DNA from: Hormiphora californensis
Lineage: Eukaryota; Ctenophora; Tentaculata; Cydippida; Pleurobrachiidae
Direction of reading: 5' to 3'
DNA: 64,000 nucleotides
Assembly: GCA_020137815.1 (NCBI GenBank)
Contig: CM035352.1
Span: 4,010,385 to 4,074,384, forward strand
Made by a program: the position numbers and the translations under genes. Positions 1 to 11,080 of this stretch are shown one piece after another. Numbering within the stretch: the stretch's first letter is position 1; each line of letters starts with the position of its first letter. The notes beneath the pieces are model-generated. The model searched no databases and was not told the origin of the DNA. It saw only the letters and a program-made list of their open reading frames with translations.

Positions 1-3000
1 AACAACCTCATCAGCCTCACGGAACCTTCCCAGACTGTACAGGAGGACGGACATGTAACTCTGGACGGGCACGCTGATCTCCCACAACTCGGAGAGGTTG
101 ACGATTAGAGAGAACCATGAGGTCTCGTAGGGTTGGAAGGTGGTAGTTATGGAGCTCTTGGTGGAGGATCGCAGCATCACTTCCCGGGCTGACTCGAGGT
201 CGGGTGAAGTGGATAACTTGATCAGATTTGGTGAGATGAAAGGAGTGAAAAGGAAGGAACAGTGTCGCGAGTGGAACAGATCCGTAGGTCGGGTGTTTTT
301 CGCACCGAGAGAGATAATCAACTCAAGAGATGAAAGGAGCTGAGCATGAAGAAAGACACACTCAACGTTGAGAACTTGTGTTCTAGAATCGACCACTTTA
401 TGAAGGAGCCACTGCCTCTCCTCAGACGTCCACACGTTCTCCTGTTTGATGGCAGTGCGATCCTGGTGGGTGGGTGTTGATAGGTTGATATTGGTGAGAA
501 TGTGCCGAGCGATAGACACAAACAAGGCCATGGCCTCAAGATCCAACCCCACCTCCTTCTGGCAAATCCGATCTTTTGGCTGACGTCCAACTTTCTCAAC
601 CAGCGAATAAATCCTGTTTAGTTTGAGCCGAAACACCGTCTCCCAGATGACATTTAGAAGGCTCTGCTGGACTGATAAAGATTTGACAGCTAGGAGAACC
701 TTGGATAGGGATACAAGAGATGACATGTCTGGGGAGGGAGCCGTAGCATCGAGATCTGAACTCCATTTAAATATCAAACACTCAACTAGGCAGACAGAGA
801 TGGTGGTGATATCTAGCTGGTAGGGCCACCAGGGTAGCACATTCAGCAGCCAGCTCAGAGCATCATCATGTACCTCCTGATCTCCACCATCCTCCCCTAC
901 ACCCTCCTCTCCCTGGTCATCACTAGAGTGGTTCCGGCACCTCTCACCCCAGTCAATAAAGTTCTGGATCTGGTCGTGTGAGATGAGGTAGTTAGCAATG
1001 ACATGGGTGACAGAGCTGGTTGAGGAGTGGAGGATTGTTGCTATGGTAACGGGTGTCCCAGTATTGATGTGCAGGTGAAGAAGGTCACACAGTTGCTGTC
1101 TGGTGGTATACCATTGTTCGTGTTCCGGTGATAATGCCACCCACTCCGTATTATCCTCATCATCCTCACTGACCGCTGCTTCAATCGTGGTGGTTTCAAA
1201 CTCGAGGGCATCCACTGCCACTGACTGGAAGTAGATAGTGAGAACGAGGCCCTGGCAGGTGTTTGGGTGAGATCTGATAAAGGAGAAGAAGGTATCCCAG
1301 GATGCACCCGCTGGGAGGAGCACTTTGGTCACGATATCACATATCTTTTGCTGGTACTCCAGAGAGCTCAGCTGTATGTCAAGTTGTAGGCATGCCTCGA
1401 CAAAAGCAGAGAAAATATCAGCGATGGACAGGCCTAATGACTGTAATTCCCCCACTAGGAGTGCGGGCGGAGAATCCGTAAAGAGGAAGATGAGACTGAG
1501 AAATTTAACAAGCAATGACCGAGATGAAGAGGGTGGATCAAACACAACAGGTCGTTCCTCATCCACACTTAAACACGCTCCTCGGCCGGTGGTAAACGAC
1601 GCATGGAAGGTATTAGGGATCAGGAATATCGAAGGAAACATCAATTTGATTCTTACAGAAGTACCTCTCTAACACGGGTTGTACCTCCGCAAGTAGGGGT
1701 GACCTGATGGAGGAGCTGAGGAAGGTACACCCTTTCCACAGACCACACAGCTTCCTGTACAACTCACTGATCCTAACAAACTGCCTACACTCGTGGTATA
1801 GTTCCACAAACTCGGGCTGGGTGAACAGGTCCTTGGAGCCCTTGATCTCCCCCATTAGGGAGTTGCAGACCCTGATTTTGAACTCCAGTGCATGTCTGCT
1901 ACGCAGCACCAAATCAAGGACTGAAGAGATGTTTGACGCTAGTTGGAGCTGCTTGTAAAGCTCCTCAAACCTCACAAAATCTGGATCACCGGGAGATATG
2001 ATTTGATCACGTAGCTCCGCTAATACTTTCTCATCCTCAACCTTCAGCAGGTGTTTCTCTCCGTAACAACTCTCAAATGGGACCGCCAGGTTGAGTATCT
2101 CCCCACTTTCTCTTAGGAGGAAGCAACAGGACTTGGCAGGGCGCCAGGATGGCACGGTTAGGGGTTTGGAGAGGGATCCCTCGCCCAGAGCACCGTACAT
2201 ACTAGACAACAGGACACACTTCTTACCAACACTAAATGCAGCAACTCGGTAATGCTGATAGGGACACCATACCTCCAGGATGCCCCTTCGTTTAGCATAG
2301 ATAACAAGGAAAAGAGTTAACCGGTTACCCTCTCCGGGTAGCAGGATCCACCCGCATTGTGCATCCCTGTACCCCTTCCAAATGTTAACCAAGATCATAC
2401 TACTGACATCCAGCAGGAGGAGCCGTCCAAAGGTGTCAGACAGAATAGCTAGTTCCCCCCGGGGTGAGGCTCGTATTGCCACAACTTCCCTTCTAGGATC
2501 CTCAATACAGATGTTCTTGGTGATGGATGCGGGGGGCTCAAAATTGATCTTCTCCTCCCGTCCCCCTCCCGTCCAGCCAGTTAGCCAGCTCGATCCGGGG
2601 ATATAGGATATCAGTTTAGAAGCCACACTCATCACCACCTCGGACATTATTGGCTGTGCAGCCTGTTCAGAGGGTGTGTACAGGGAAACACAGGGGTCCC
2701 TTCCCACTGACACGTAACTAAACACTGGACCAAGTCCAGCGTGCCCAATGTACTGTGCAGACCCACCTGCTAGTGAGGCCTGGAAGAGATGCTCAAAGGG
2801 GGTGGTGTTCTTCACCCCATAAAACTCCACGTCACATGTGGCGCCTTGATCCTGAAGATGCCACTTTTTGAACGATATGTTGTGACTTTTAGCGGTGTTA
2901 CCAGCCGTTGCGGTCCGCTGTTGCTGGAGTCTGCAGAACCGGAGACACTGGTACAAACTGAACCCATCAACAGCTATAACTATATCGTGATACATCACAA

Positions 3001-3466
3001 TCAGCTCATCTTGTAGCACCTTTGGGTGGCAGTATTTCAGAGATCTAACCGGGTGAGGGTGGAAGATCTGCTCAAATAGCTGGGTACCTGAATCAGTATA
3101 TATCCGAAGATACCCCGAAGCAAACCCAACAATAACGCAGTTCCAAGTGCTGGTTAGAATAACGGTGTTGGTGCCCACTGTTTTTTGTTGTAATGCCACA
3201 GAGAGACTGATTAGACACGTCGCCTCGTCTCCCTCACTCAACATACCCTTGTGCACAATATTGAATTGACCACCCTGCTCGTCCAGTTTTAGGATGACCA
3301 GTTTGTTGCGGTAGAGTGCAGATAGGAGGTCTCCAGCGGTACTGAGGGAGAGCTGCACGGCGTCCGTCCAACACCCACCAGGGGCATCATCCTCAGGAAA
3401 GAAGAAGTCTTTGAGCTGGTGTACACTGTCGCCCAGTGAAGCAATTGAGTGTAACTTGGTTGCCAT
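1..3466 (-). CDS. RAB3GAP2: RAB3GAP2-like: Rab3 GTPase-activating protein non-catalytic subunit, partial, with one frame break
   Basis: The product resembles the non-catalytic subunit of the RAB3GAP complex, which with RAB3GAP1 acts on Rab3 and is an exchange factor for Rab18 (family knowledge). The start is the ATG at 3466. The N-terminal part (MATKLHSIASLGD, then WTDAVQLSLSTAGDLLSALY and WNCVIVGFASGYLRIYTDSG) is the family's beta-propeller-like region; SSWLTGWTGGG lies further on. No intron is visible across about 3.47 kb, although vertebrate orthologues are intron-rich. The first frame stops at 1613-1615. Homologous-looking sequence (TFHASFTTGRGACLSVDE onward) continues without a stop in the next frame to the window edge, so there is one apparent extra base near 1613. 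The two frames cover about 1,150 codons, and the C-terminus lies outside. Either the break is a sequencing error or allele, or the locus is a decaying retrocopy. Confidence 0.85.
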
Positions 3467-3696
3467 TACTCATTCTAAAACATGGGAAAGGAGGAGGTTA
3501 GTTGAACTGCACTTGGAGAACAGAACAAAGATCTCTTATCATTCTGTCCAGTATCACCAGTTTTGTGACAACATGTTTAAAAACAAATTATGGGATACAA
3601 AAATATAAAAGTCAATCTAAGTTATTCACAATTCAACAAAACACAGGCACTTAAAAGTTAAAACAACAAACTGAATAAACATCCCAGATAAAAACT

Positions 3697-4593
3697 CTAT
3701 TTAACAATCATATGCACATAATAACTGGGCTCACTATCCACTTTGGCAGCAAAATCAGGCAATACTGTGTGGTTTGTGGTTGATCCAAAGACCCCTTCCA
3801 AAAGAGCACTAAATCCAGCCAGCGTGTGGGGATAGTAGGAGAGCGAGAACTTCCCTGACCCAATACCAAGACCAGACACGTCTAACGTGTAATCAAGCAC
3901 GAGCCGGTTACTCCCATATTCGTCTGTCGTGAGACTTGTTTTAATTGACTGTATTCTATCTCCCTGATAGTATAACTTGCTTTTAGAGTTAGGTAGGACG
4001 CCATGCAGCAAGATGTAATCGAAGTTGCGGTGATCTATCAATAATAATCCGCCTGGTTTTAAGTAATTATAAAAATTCCTAATCGCCTGGGTGTGGTGGT
4101 GGGGAAGATGGGAAAATGAGTTGCCAAGACATATTATGGCGTCATACCCTTCCTTGGGGTGGCTCACTGAGTCCTCTATCCCATCCATATCCAACCAGTC
4201 ACCCTGACCGATCTCAAGATTATCAAAGTTAGGCTCCTCTCGCCGCTCCCACCGAATTTTGTGCACATGTTTGAGCATTTTGTCACTGAGATCCACACAT
4301 TTAACTATGTAATCGTACTCTACCAACATGATACTGTCCACGCCCGTTCCACATGCAACATCCAGAACAGTGGAAACATTGTGCTCCTCTAATAAATCAA
4401 GGAGAGTGTTCCTGTACCCGGAAGTCCGTTTTGCACCGCCAATATATAAATTCCAAACTTTAGCCGCTACTCCATCTTCATACTGATCCGCTCTTTCTGT
4501 TTTAGAAACTTCAGAGGGAGTAAGCTGGCCCAACTTGTAGGAAATGAGGGCGACAATAACCGTCAGACAACATAGGATTGCGTTCGAGTTCAT
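3697..4593 (-). CDS. GNMT: Glycine N-methyltransferase-like protein with N-terminal membrane anchor
   Basis: This is a class I SAM-dependent methyltransferase of the GNMT family, which converts glycine and SAM to sarcosine and SAH. Visible landmarks are DQYEDGVAAKVWNLYIGG near the N-terminus, the SAM-binding VLDVACGTGVDSIMLVE, then ICLGNSFSHLP, GGLLLIDHRNFDYIL and LSYYPHTLAGF. All sit in GNMT order, and the length (298 aa) is normal for the family. I chose the ATG at 4593; an open frame continues upstream without an ATG, and a CTCTCAG just upstream could be a splice acceptor. Residues 5-23 (AILCCLTVIVALISYKLGQ) are strongly hydrophobic, which is unusual because GNMT is normally a soluble cytosolic tetramer. 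The coding part is intronless. It lies about 230 bp upstream of RAB3GAP2 on the same strand. Confidence 0.88.
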   Translation of the reverse strand: MNSNAILCCLTVIVALISYKLGQLTPSEVSKTERADQYEDGVAAKVWNLYIGGAKRTSGYRNTLLDLLEEHNVSTVLDVACGTGVDSIMLVEYDYIVKCVDLSDKMLKHVHKIRWERREEPNFDNLEIGQGDWLDMDGIEDSVSHPKEGYDAIICLGNSFSHLPHHHTQAIRNFYNYLKPGGLLLIDHRNFDYILLHGVLPNSKSKLYYQGDRIQSIKTSLTTDEYGSNRLVLDYTLDVSGLGIGSGKFSLSYYPHTLAGFSALLEGVFGSTTNHTVLPDFAAKVDSEPSYYVHMIVK

Positions 4594-6662
4594 TACACCT
4601 GAGAGGTTTTTAGAATTGATTAAGCTGGGCGGTTCCACACCGGGCAACCGACAGGGGGTAGCCTGGTCCGCCAGTCCCGTAAGCTACAGTCCCCTACAAA
4701 GTAGTGTAAGATAAGGCAACGCTATTCAAAAGACGGATGGGATACGCAGCAGGGCGCAGGCCCGTCTACGCATAAGGGGGCTGCAACGGTTGGCCAGCGT
4801 TTAAATCTGGGTGTTTGGTGAGAGCTGACAAACGTTTTTTTTTGGGTTAGGGCTAAAGTAGGGTTTGGCAACAGGCAAACGCTGCAGGAGGGGGTAAAAC
4901 ACGAAAGAGGGGGTTGCTGGCTGCGGCAGGCCCCCTTCCCCAAATTTTCGATCGTTCCGAAAAATTTTTGAAGTGGCTTGCAAGACTTTTATTTTTTATA
5001 AGGAACCATAATAAAGTTCAAGAGCCTCCAAGAGCACCCAAGAGCGTACCCGATCGAAGAGAGACCACACCTGAGAGCGCACCACACCCAAAAGAGACCA
5101 CATCCAAGAGCGGACCACCTCCAGAAGACACCACTTCAAGAGCGCACCACATCAAAGAGAGTTCCCCATCCAGAAGATACCACGCGCAGGGGACACCACG
5201 CGCAGAAGAGACCAGCGCGGCGTTGTATTTGCGCGTGCGGTCTCTTCTGCGCGTGGTGTCCCCTGCGCGCGGTATCTTCTGGACGGGGAGCTCTCTTTGA
5301 TGTGGTGCGCTCTTGGAGTGGTGTCTTTTGGAGGTGGTACGCTCTTGGATGGGGTGCGCTCTTGAACTTTATTATGGTTCCTTATTTCGACAACGAAACA
5401 ATTTTGCGCTGCATTAGTAAAATGCGCGTCGCGTGCGCGTCGGGCGGATTTTTTGTGGCCAGCCTTAAAATCGGCCAGCGTTAAAATCTGGGTGTTTCGT
5501 GAGTGCTGACAAACGATTTTTAGGGTTAGGGCCAAAGTAGGGTTAGGTTTAGGGTTGGGGTTTGGGTTGGCGTTAAGCCTTGACATTTCCTACCAGATAA
5601 ACTTTGAATTAGCCAAAACGGTTGAGTGGTTTGGCAGTTAGAGCCATTTTAGTGAACAAATTGAAACAAGTTAGTTATTCATAGTGAATCAACTTTTTTG
5701 GAAGCGTGCTTCTGTAAACAGGCCACCAAACACCCAGATCGTAACGGCACGCCAACCACCAAAAGTGTCTTTGAAAAGCGCTACCTTATCCAATAGCGTC
5801 AGTTGTATTTGCAAACCAAAAGTGCTAAAAATGTGAAGAACAAGCTATTTTCTTACATTTATCAATTTTTTTAGACAGAAGAGAACGTGGAGGGGAAGTT
5901 TGCTAGCGAATGTTCAGTTACTATTAAGCTTAAAGGTGTATTAAATGGTTTATAAATTTCCCGTTATCGACCACCCTCCGCATCGGGCATCGGCCGTCGC
6001 TACCCGCGTTATTAAGATTTAAGTCCCTTATTTGTTTCACGTGTTATAATGAAAGTAGAGCTTTTCAATCAACACGGGTCCCAGTTTGGCACGTGTTGAT
6101 GCCTCTGACAACACTTTGAACACACCATTCGAAGCAGTTAGTGTTAAATACTGTGGATTTGAATGTGTGCTTGACTCAGTTGGGTTTTTAGGATGATATC
6201 ACCGTTTTCCGAAGAAACATGTGCCAAAATTAAACACAAAGTAAAATCGGTTACACAATTAAAATTCATAGCAAGTCTTCTCGATGTTCCAATGCTCTGA
6301 CGTCCTGAAAGGTTTAACGGTTAGTTCACAGACCGGATAGTATCTTCCATGACAAATACCAGCCTACAAATACCATTCTGCCAGCTTGTGATAAGTCATT
6401 ATCAGATGAATTAGGGTGTAATGAGAAGATGATGTAATTACAAGGGTAATGTTGTTACCCACCGTTCTCTCCAGCACTTGTAGGTAAAGAACCAGAGAAA
6501 TGTGCAATCTTCTTCCACCCACGATTTATATTCCGAGGACGTGTTCTCAAACTTACAATCTGGGAAAAATTTAGTTTGTTATTATATACGTAACGTAACA
6601 TATAGTGGGAGAAGCATGCATGGTGTGTGGTAAAAGTAGTTTCAAGTTTCAAGTTATGTTAA
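4594..6662. other. Intergenic repeat-bearing region without a gene
   Basis: I see no credible coding exon here. The region holds the repeat pair at 4800-5580 and a foldback (listed separately). From about 5590 to 6660 it is AT-rich sequence with no recognised feature. Confidence 0.5.
4800..5580. repeat. Direct repeat pair with telomere-like GGGTTAGGG stretches around a foldback
   Basis: The block around 4800-4875 (AAATCTGGGTGTTT, GAGAGCTGACAAACG, GGGTTAGGGCTAAAGTAGGG) recurs in the same direction at about 5483-5545. The second copy continues into GGGTTAGGTTTAGGGTTGGGG-type degenerate telomere-like DNA. Between the copies, 5000-5215 is roughly the reverse complement of 5225-5390: ACCATAATAAAGTTCAAGAG against CTCTTGAACTTTATTATGGT, centred near 5220. 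This suggests a foldback insertion. Confidence 0.7.
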
Positions 6663-7324
6663 GGGTACGCTAACCGAAATTTTTTGTCGAGTGCAGGGCA
6701 ATCTCTCACCGTAGGGTTGTAGGCCATGCCAAGGAGACCTCAAATATGCAATTTGAGCTCTCAAGTCGAATTCATATTTTTGCTACAGCTGTTTAAAAAA
6801 TGTCCTGTAAATACGTTTTTGGCATCTCAAAAAAATTTTTTTAAAGATAGGAGCATGAAAATTTGGGGATTTGAAGAGGACATAAAGGTGAATAACCACA
6901 AAAAATTTTTTTGCAATCCGAGCTGATTTCCGGTCCTGAGATGGATTTCTTTTTTTCCACTTTAACGCCCTATTTGGCAAAGTTCCGAAAACATGTGAAA
7001 GCTGTAAATTGGTGAAAAGTTGCGTCTAACGATTATCTAAGTGGCCATAAATTTTGGGCGTGTCCTTATTTGAGATAAGCTGTACAGAGTTTTTTTTGTG
7101 TAAGCCGTCATTTCAGAAATAAATAAATTCCCTGTATCTCAAAAACGGCTGATCGTAGAGACCTGAGACTATGCTTAAACGATTCAGAAGGTCCGATTTT
7201 GGGGGGGTCTTCTGAGAGACATTTTGCTCCTACTTCAACCGTTTTTGCTATAATTGCGAAAAACAAATTCTATGGAAAGGGCAAAAGCTAAAATCCAATA
7301 TCCTGTAATTAGGGAATTTTGGCA

Positions 7325-7510
7325 GGTCGGTAGAACTTCGACAGAATTTAGGGCAGGTCAATTTAGGGCAGGTCTGAATTTAGGGCAGGACTGAATTTAG
7401 GGCAGGTCTGAATTTAGGGCAGGTCTGAATTTAGGGCAGGTCAATTTAGGGCAGGTCTGAATTTAGGGCAGGTCAATTTAGGGCAGGTCTGAATTTAGGG
7501 CAGGTATGAG
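7325..7510 (+). repeat. Short tandem repeat TGAATTTAGGGCAGGTC in the left arm
   Basis: About eight to nine copies of a 13-18 bp unit built on TTTAGGGCAGGTC. The mirror array (GACCTGCCCTAAATT) lies at 8522-8690 in the right arm of the same element. Confidence 0.85.
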
Positions 7511-8521
7511 TACTAAGCATGTGAACGTAATTCGGGGAAGCTTATAAGCGGTGTGAGACGATACGAGATATAATGGAACATGATTCGGGGAAGCCAATCA
7601 GGAGTGTTCGACGATATGAGACACGATTCGGTGAAGGTTTCTATGGCAATTTCTGATTTGCCGCATACGGCGTCTAGACGGCGTCTAGACGGTATACCGT
7701 CTGGACGGGTTTCGGTGAAATCAGCTAAAAACGGTACCGAAATTGCTTGAGACGGGTTATAGACGGTATCAGACGGTGTTGCGACGGTATCAGACGGTCT
7801 CTAGACGGTGTCACTTTCCATCCCTAGACCCTATCCCCCTCTCTGTTCGCACTGTCTCTCTTTCAATTTCTCTTACTTTCTCTGAGGGAGAAACAGAGAT
7901 ACCCTTAACTTTTTGACTGCTAGGAAAGCACGTAGGAATTGTAGATGTAGGCGGCTCTTTTTACCGAGAGAGAAAAGACAATGTTTAGCCACCGACCGAG
8001 AGCTGCCTACATCTACCTGATGGGAAAGCGGCGAAACCAATTTCCACGGAGGAGCTCAACAGTCTTTCTATCTCGACTCTCGGTAAAAAGTTAAGGGTAT
8101 CTATCTTTCTCCATGTCTCTCTTTCTCCCATCATAGAAAAGGAAAGAGAAAGAAAGAGAGACATAGCGAACAAAGAGGGGGATAATAATAATAATAATAC
8201 CGCCTGTACACCATGGGTACAGTCTACAAAGGTAGGGCTGTCCCATGTTGCCATCTAACCAATGGCTTATAGGGATGTAAAGCGATAGAAACCTTCCCCG
8301 AATCGTATCTCATATCCATCGTCTAACACTCCTGATTGGCTTCCCCGAATCATGTTCCAGAGAGGGGTATAGGGTCTAGGGATGGAAAGCGATAGAAACC
8401 TTCACCGAATTCGAATCGTGTCTCATATCGTCTAACACTCCTGATTGGCTTCCCCGAATCATGTTCCATATCTCGTATCGTCTCACACCGCTAATAAGCT
8501 TCCCCGAATCGCATTCACATG

Positions 8522-8695
8522 CTTAGTACTCAGACCTGCCCTAAATTCAGACCTGCCCTAAATTGACCTGCCCTAAATTCAGACCTGCCCTAAATTGACC
8601 TGCCCTAAATTCAGTCCTGCCCTAAATTCAGACCTGCCCTAAATTGACCTGCCCTAAATTCAGACCTGCCCTAAATTCTGTCGAAGTTCTACCGA
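8522..8695 (-). repeat. Mirror array of the GGGCAGGT unit in the right arm
   Basis: Copies of GACCTGCCCTAAATTCA alternate with the shorter GACCTGCCCTAAATT, in reverse complement to 7325-7510. Copy order is nearly mirrored, so the arms could pair in single-stranded form. Confidence 0.85.
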
Positions 8696-9501
8696 CCTGC
8701 CGGAATTTTAGCTAAGAAAGGACCGAAACTATGGAAAAATGTGTAACAAGCTAATTCCTTCACTATTTGGTCCATATGGGTCCCTATAATCACCAAAAAC
8801 AAAATCACAAAAAAATCCACGATGGCGAAGATGGGTTTTGTTTTTCGCAATTACAGCAAAAACGGTTGAAGTAGGAGCAAAATGTCTCTCAGAAGACCCC
8901 CCCAAAATCGGACCTTCTGAATCGTTTAAGCATAGTCTCAGGTCTCTACGATCAGCCGTTTTTGAGATACAGGGAATTTATTTATTTCTGAAATGACAGC
9001 TTTCACAAAAAAAACTCTGTACAGCTTATCTCAAATAAGGACACGCCCAAAATTTATGGCCACTTAGATAATCGTTAGACGCAACTTTTCACCAATTTAC
9101 AGCTTTCACATGTTTTCGGAACTTTGCCAAATAGGGCGTTAAAGTGGAAAAAAAGAAATCCATCTCAGGACCGGAAATCAGCTCGGATTGCAAAAATATT
9201 TTTTGTGGTTATTCACCTTCATGTCCTCTTCAAATCCCCAAATTTTCATGCTCCTATCTTTAAAAAAAATTTTTTGAGATGCCAAAAACGTATTTACAGG
9301 ACATTTTTTAAACAGCTGTAGCAAAAATATGAATTCGACTTGAGAGCTCAAATTGCATATTTGAGGTCTCCTTGGCATGGCCTACAACCCTACGGTGAGA
9401 GATTTCCCTGCACTCGAAAAAAATTTTTGGTTAGCGTACCCTTAAATTTTGGTGGCTCTTTTTTTGTTGACACTCTTCCACTATCAGGGATATTATATTT
9501 A

Positions 9502-10318
9502 CTAACCACAGTGGTATAGAAGGTTCACTTTTGAGATGTCCAAGTCAGACAGGATGATCCTCTGTCCTATGACGGCAGAATAGCTGGAGTTCAGCGTCTC
9601 TATTGTCTTCAAGTTTTCCGGTTGTGCACTAAACGCATATGCTCCGTAGTGCATTATACTAAAACGAAGTTATAAAACACAGTTCAGTTCGGTGAATTCA
9701 GTAACGTGAACTTCTAAATAGTACACACGTGTTACTCGTTACGTGTAAAACTCAGCTCAGTAATATGAACAAATCTGTAAATATATATTTGTTTTCCACG
9801 TGGAATAAGTAGCAAGATGTAGCAGGGAGTACCTTGTATAGTCGTAGTTGTTACTAGTCACATATTCTGGATCTGTGTCCAGCATTTTGAAGTTGTCCTC
9901 TAGTCCAGGTATAATATTCTCTGGGTGTATTTTAATGTAACTGTCCCTGTCCCGTCGTGTGTGCTCGTGGTATAGACCTGTATAAAGAGATATTAATATT
10001 AATATGATATTATTATGAATATGATATTAAAATTAGATTTAATATGTTTTGAATAAGTGTAAACTGAGAGTTCTAGAAGCACAATTCTCAGTTATCACTG
10101 CACTGGCAAGCGTAATGATGACCATTCCCCTTGTAATTCACAACTTTATAATTCACACAGAGTTGTACCTAAAACGTGTCCTAGCTCGTGCAAGACACAC
10201 CCAATGTCCATCTGACAGCCTCCACTGAGTTTCACTTCTTGTGGGCCACCCTTCATACCCGCATGGGACGTTGATTCACTGTAATGTAAGAGAATTAAAG
10301 ATCTCTCTCACTCTCTCT

Positions 10319-10356
<38 letters not shown>

Positions 10357-10375
10357 CTTATCTCTCTCTGTCTCT

Positions 10376-10407
<32 letters not shown>

Positions 10408-10433
10408 CTTCTCTCGCTCTACTCTTCTTCTCA

Positions 10434-10503
<70 letters not shown>

Positions 10504-10881
10504 TTCTCTCTCTTTCCCTCCCTTACTTTGAAGAAGTGAAGTAAATGTAGTTTTTCTCGTCAACACGTGGTACAAACTTTACACAAGTCCCTTCGTACCA
10601 CCTCTTAAAAGCAACTTTAATATCGACAACTGACTGTGCGTTTCCTGAAAATGCGAAAAAGTTACAGTTTACACTACCAGATTCAAATACAAAACACTAA
10701 CGGGTGTTTAAACAGTGGTTAATGAAATGAAATATATCACAAGGGCTATAATACCAATTGCTGAAAGATCGTAAGGAACTAAAAAATGAATTCCATTTTC
10801 CTTGCTACGGTATGTCCAGGTCCCTGCAGCAGGGTCACAGAAGGATCTAGAGGCCAGTAGGAGGAGGAGGAGGCAAATCAT
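9502..10881 (-). CDS. Secreted astacin-family (M12A) zinc metalloprotease, 5 exons
   Basis: Exons, in order of translation: 10881-10755, 10644-10527, 10278-10169, 9977-9833 and 9658-9502 (stop). Phases match throughout; the total is 657 nt or 218 aa. The N-terminus MICLLLLLLASRSFC is a signal peptide. The zinc motif is split by an intron: HELGHVL ends exon 3 and GLYHEHTRRDRDSYI opens exon 4, giving the astacin HExxHxxGxxHExxR pattern. The Met-turn SIMHYG, with its tyrosine, opens exon 5, followed by IGQRIILSDLDISKVNLLYHCG. TCVKFVPR in exon 2 is the usual astacin N-terminal region. The protein ends right after the catalytic domain: no CUB, EGF or ShKT tail. Almost no propeptide lies between the signal and the mature-like start, and no FxGD switch motif is seen. 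A (CT)n tract fills intron 2. Confidence 0.87.
10300..10515. repeat. (CT)n microsatellite in astacin intron 2
   Basis: About 215 bp of CT-rich repeat with TCTT/TCTC interruptions. On the gene's strand it reads as (GA)n. Confidence 0.95.
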
Positions 10882-11080
10882 CGTGACGCAAAGTAATATA
10901 ATGAGGTGTTACCGTGGACGGGAGAGAGGGAATGGAGAGGAATTAGTGTGTAATGGATGAATAGTGGAAAGACAAAAGCTGTATCTTAGTTAGTGCCACC
11001 CCTTTGTGATCAAGCACCCAGCTGTGTCACTCTAAACATCCTTTAGTGATTCGCTGAAGCGGTGCATAAGGTGGTAAATA

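Larger units (their letters stand above)
6663..9441. mobile_element. Long foldback DNA transposon flanked by TTAA (piggyBac-like target site)
   Basis: The left end GGGTACGCTAACCGAAATTT at 6663 is mirrored by a right end reading AAATTTTTGGTTAGCGTACCC that finishes at 9441. Both ends are bordered by TTAA (6659-6662 and 9442-9445), the target duplication typical of piggyBac-class elements, although those usually begin CCC rather than GGG. The inverted arms extend for many hundreds of bases: sequence at 6715-7260 reappears reversed at 8850-9385, and the AGGCCATGCCAAGGAG block near 6721 matches one near 9380. Inside are mirrored arrays of a GAATTTAGGGCAGGT unit (about 7340-7505 and 8525-8685). No transposase was found, so this is a non-autonomous element. 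It ends about 60 bp from the astacin stop codon. Confidence 0.85.

Noticed and set aside
4830-5570. Telomere array
   Set aside because: GGGTTAGGG-like words are few and irregular, and genes continue on both sides, so this is not a chromosome end.
10241-10575. SLSLSLS/RERERER proteins from (CT)n tracts here and elsewhere
   Set aside because: Simple-repeat translation; in this case the tract is inside an astacin intron.
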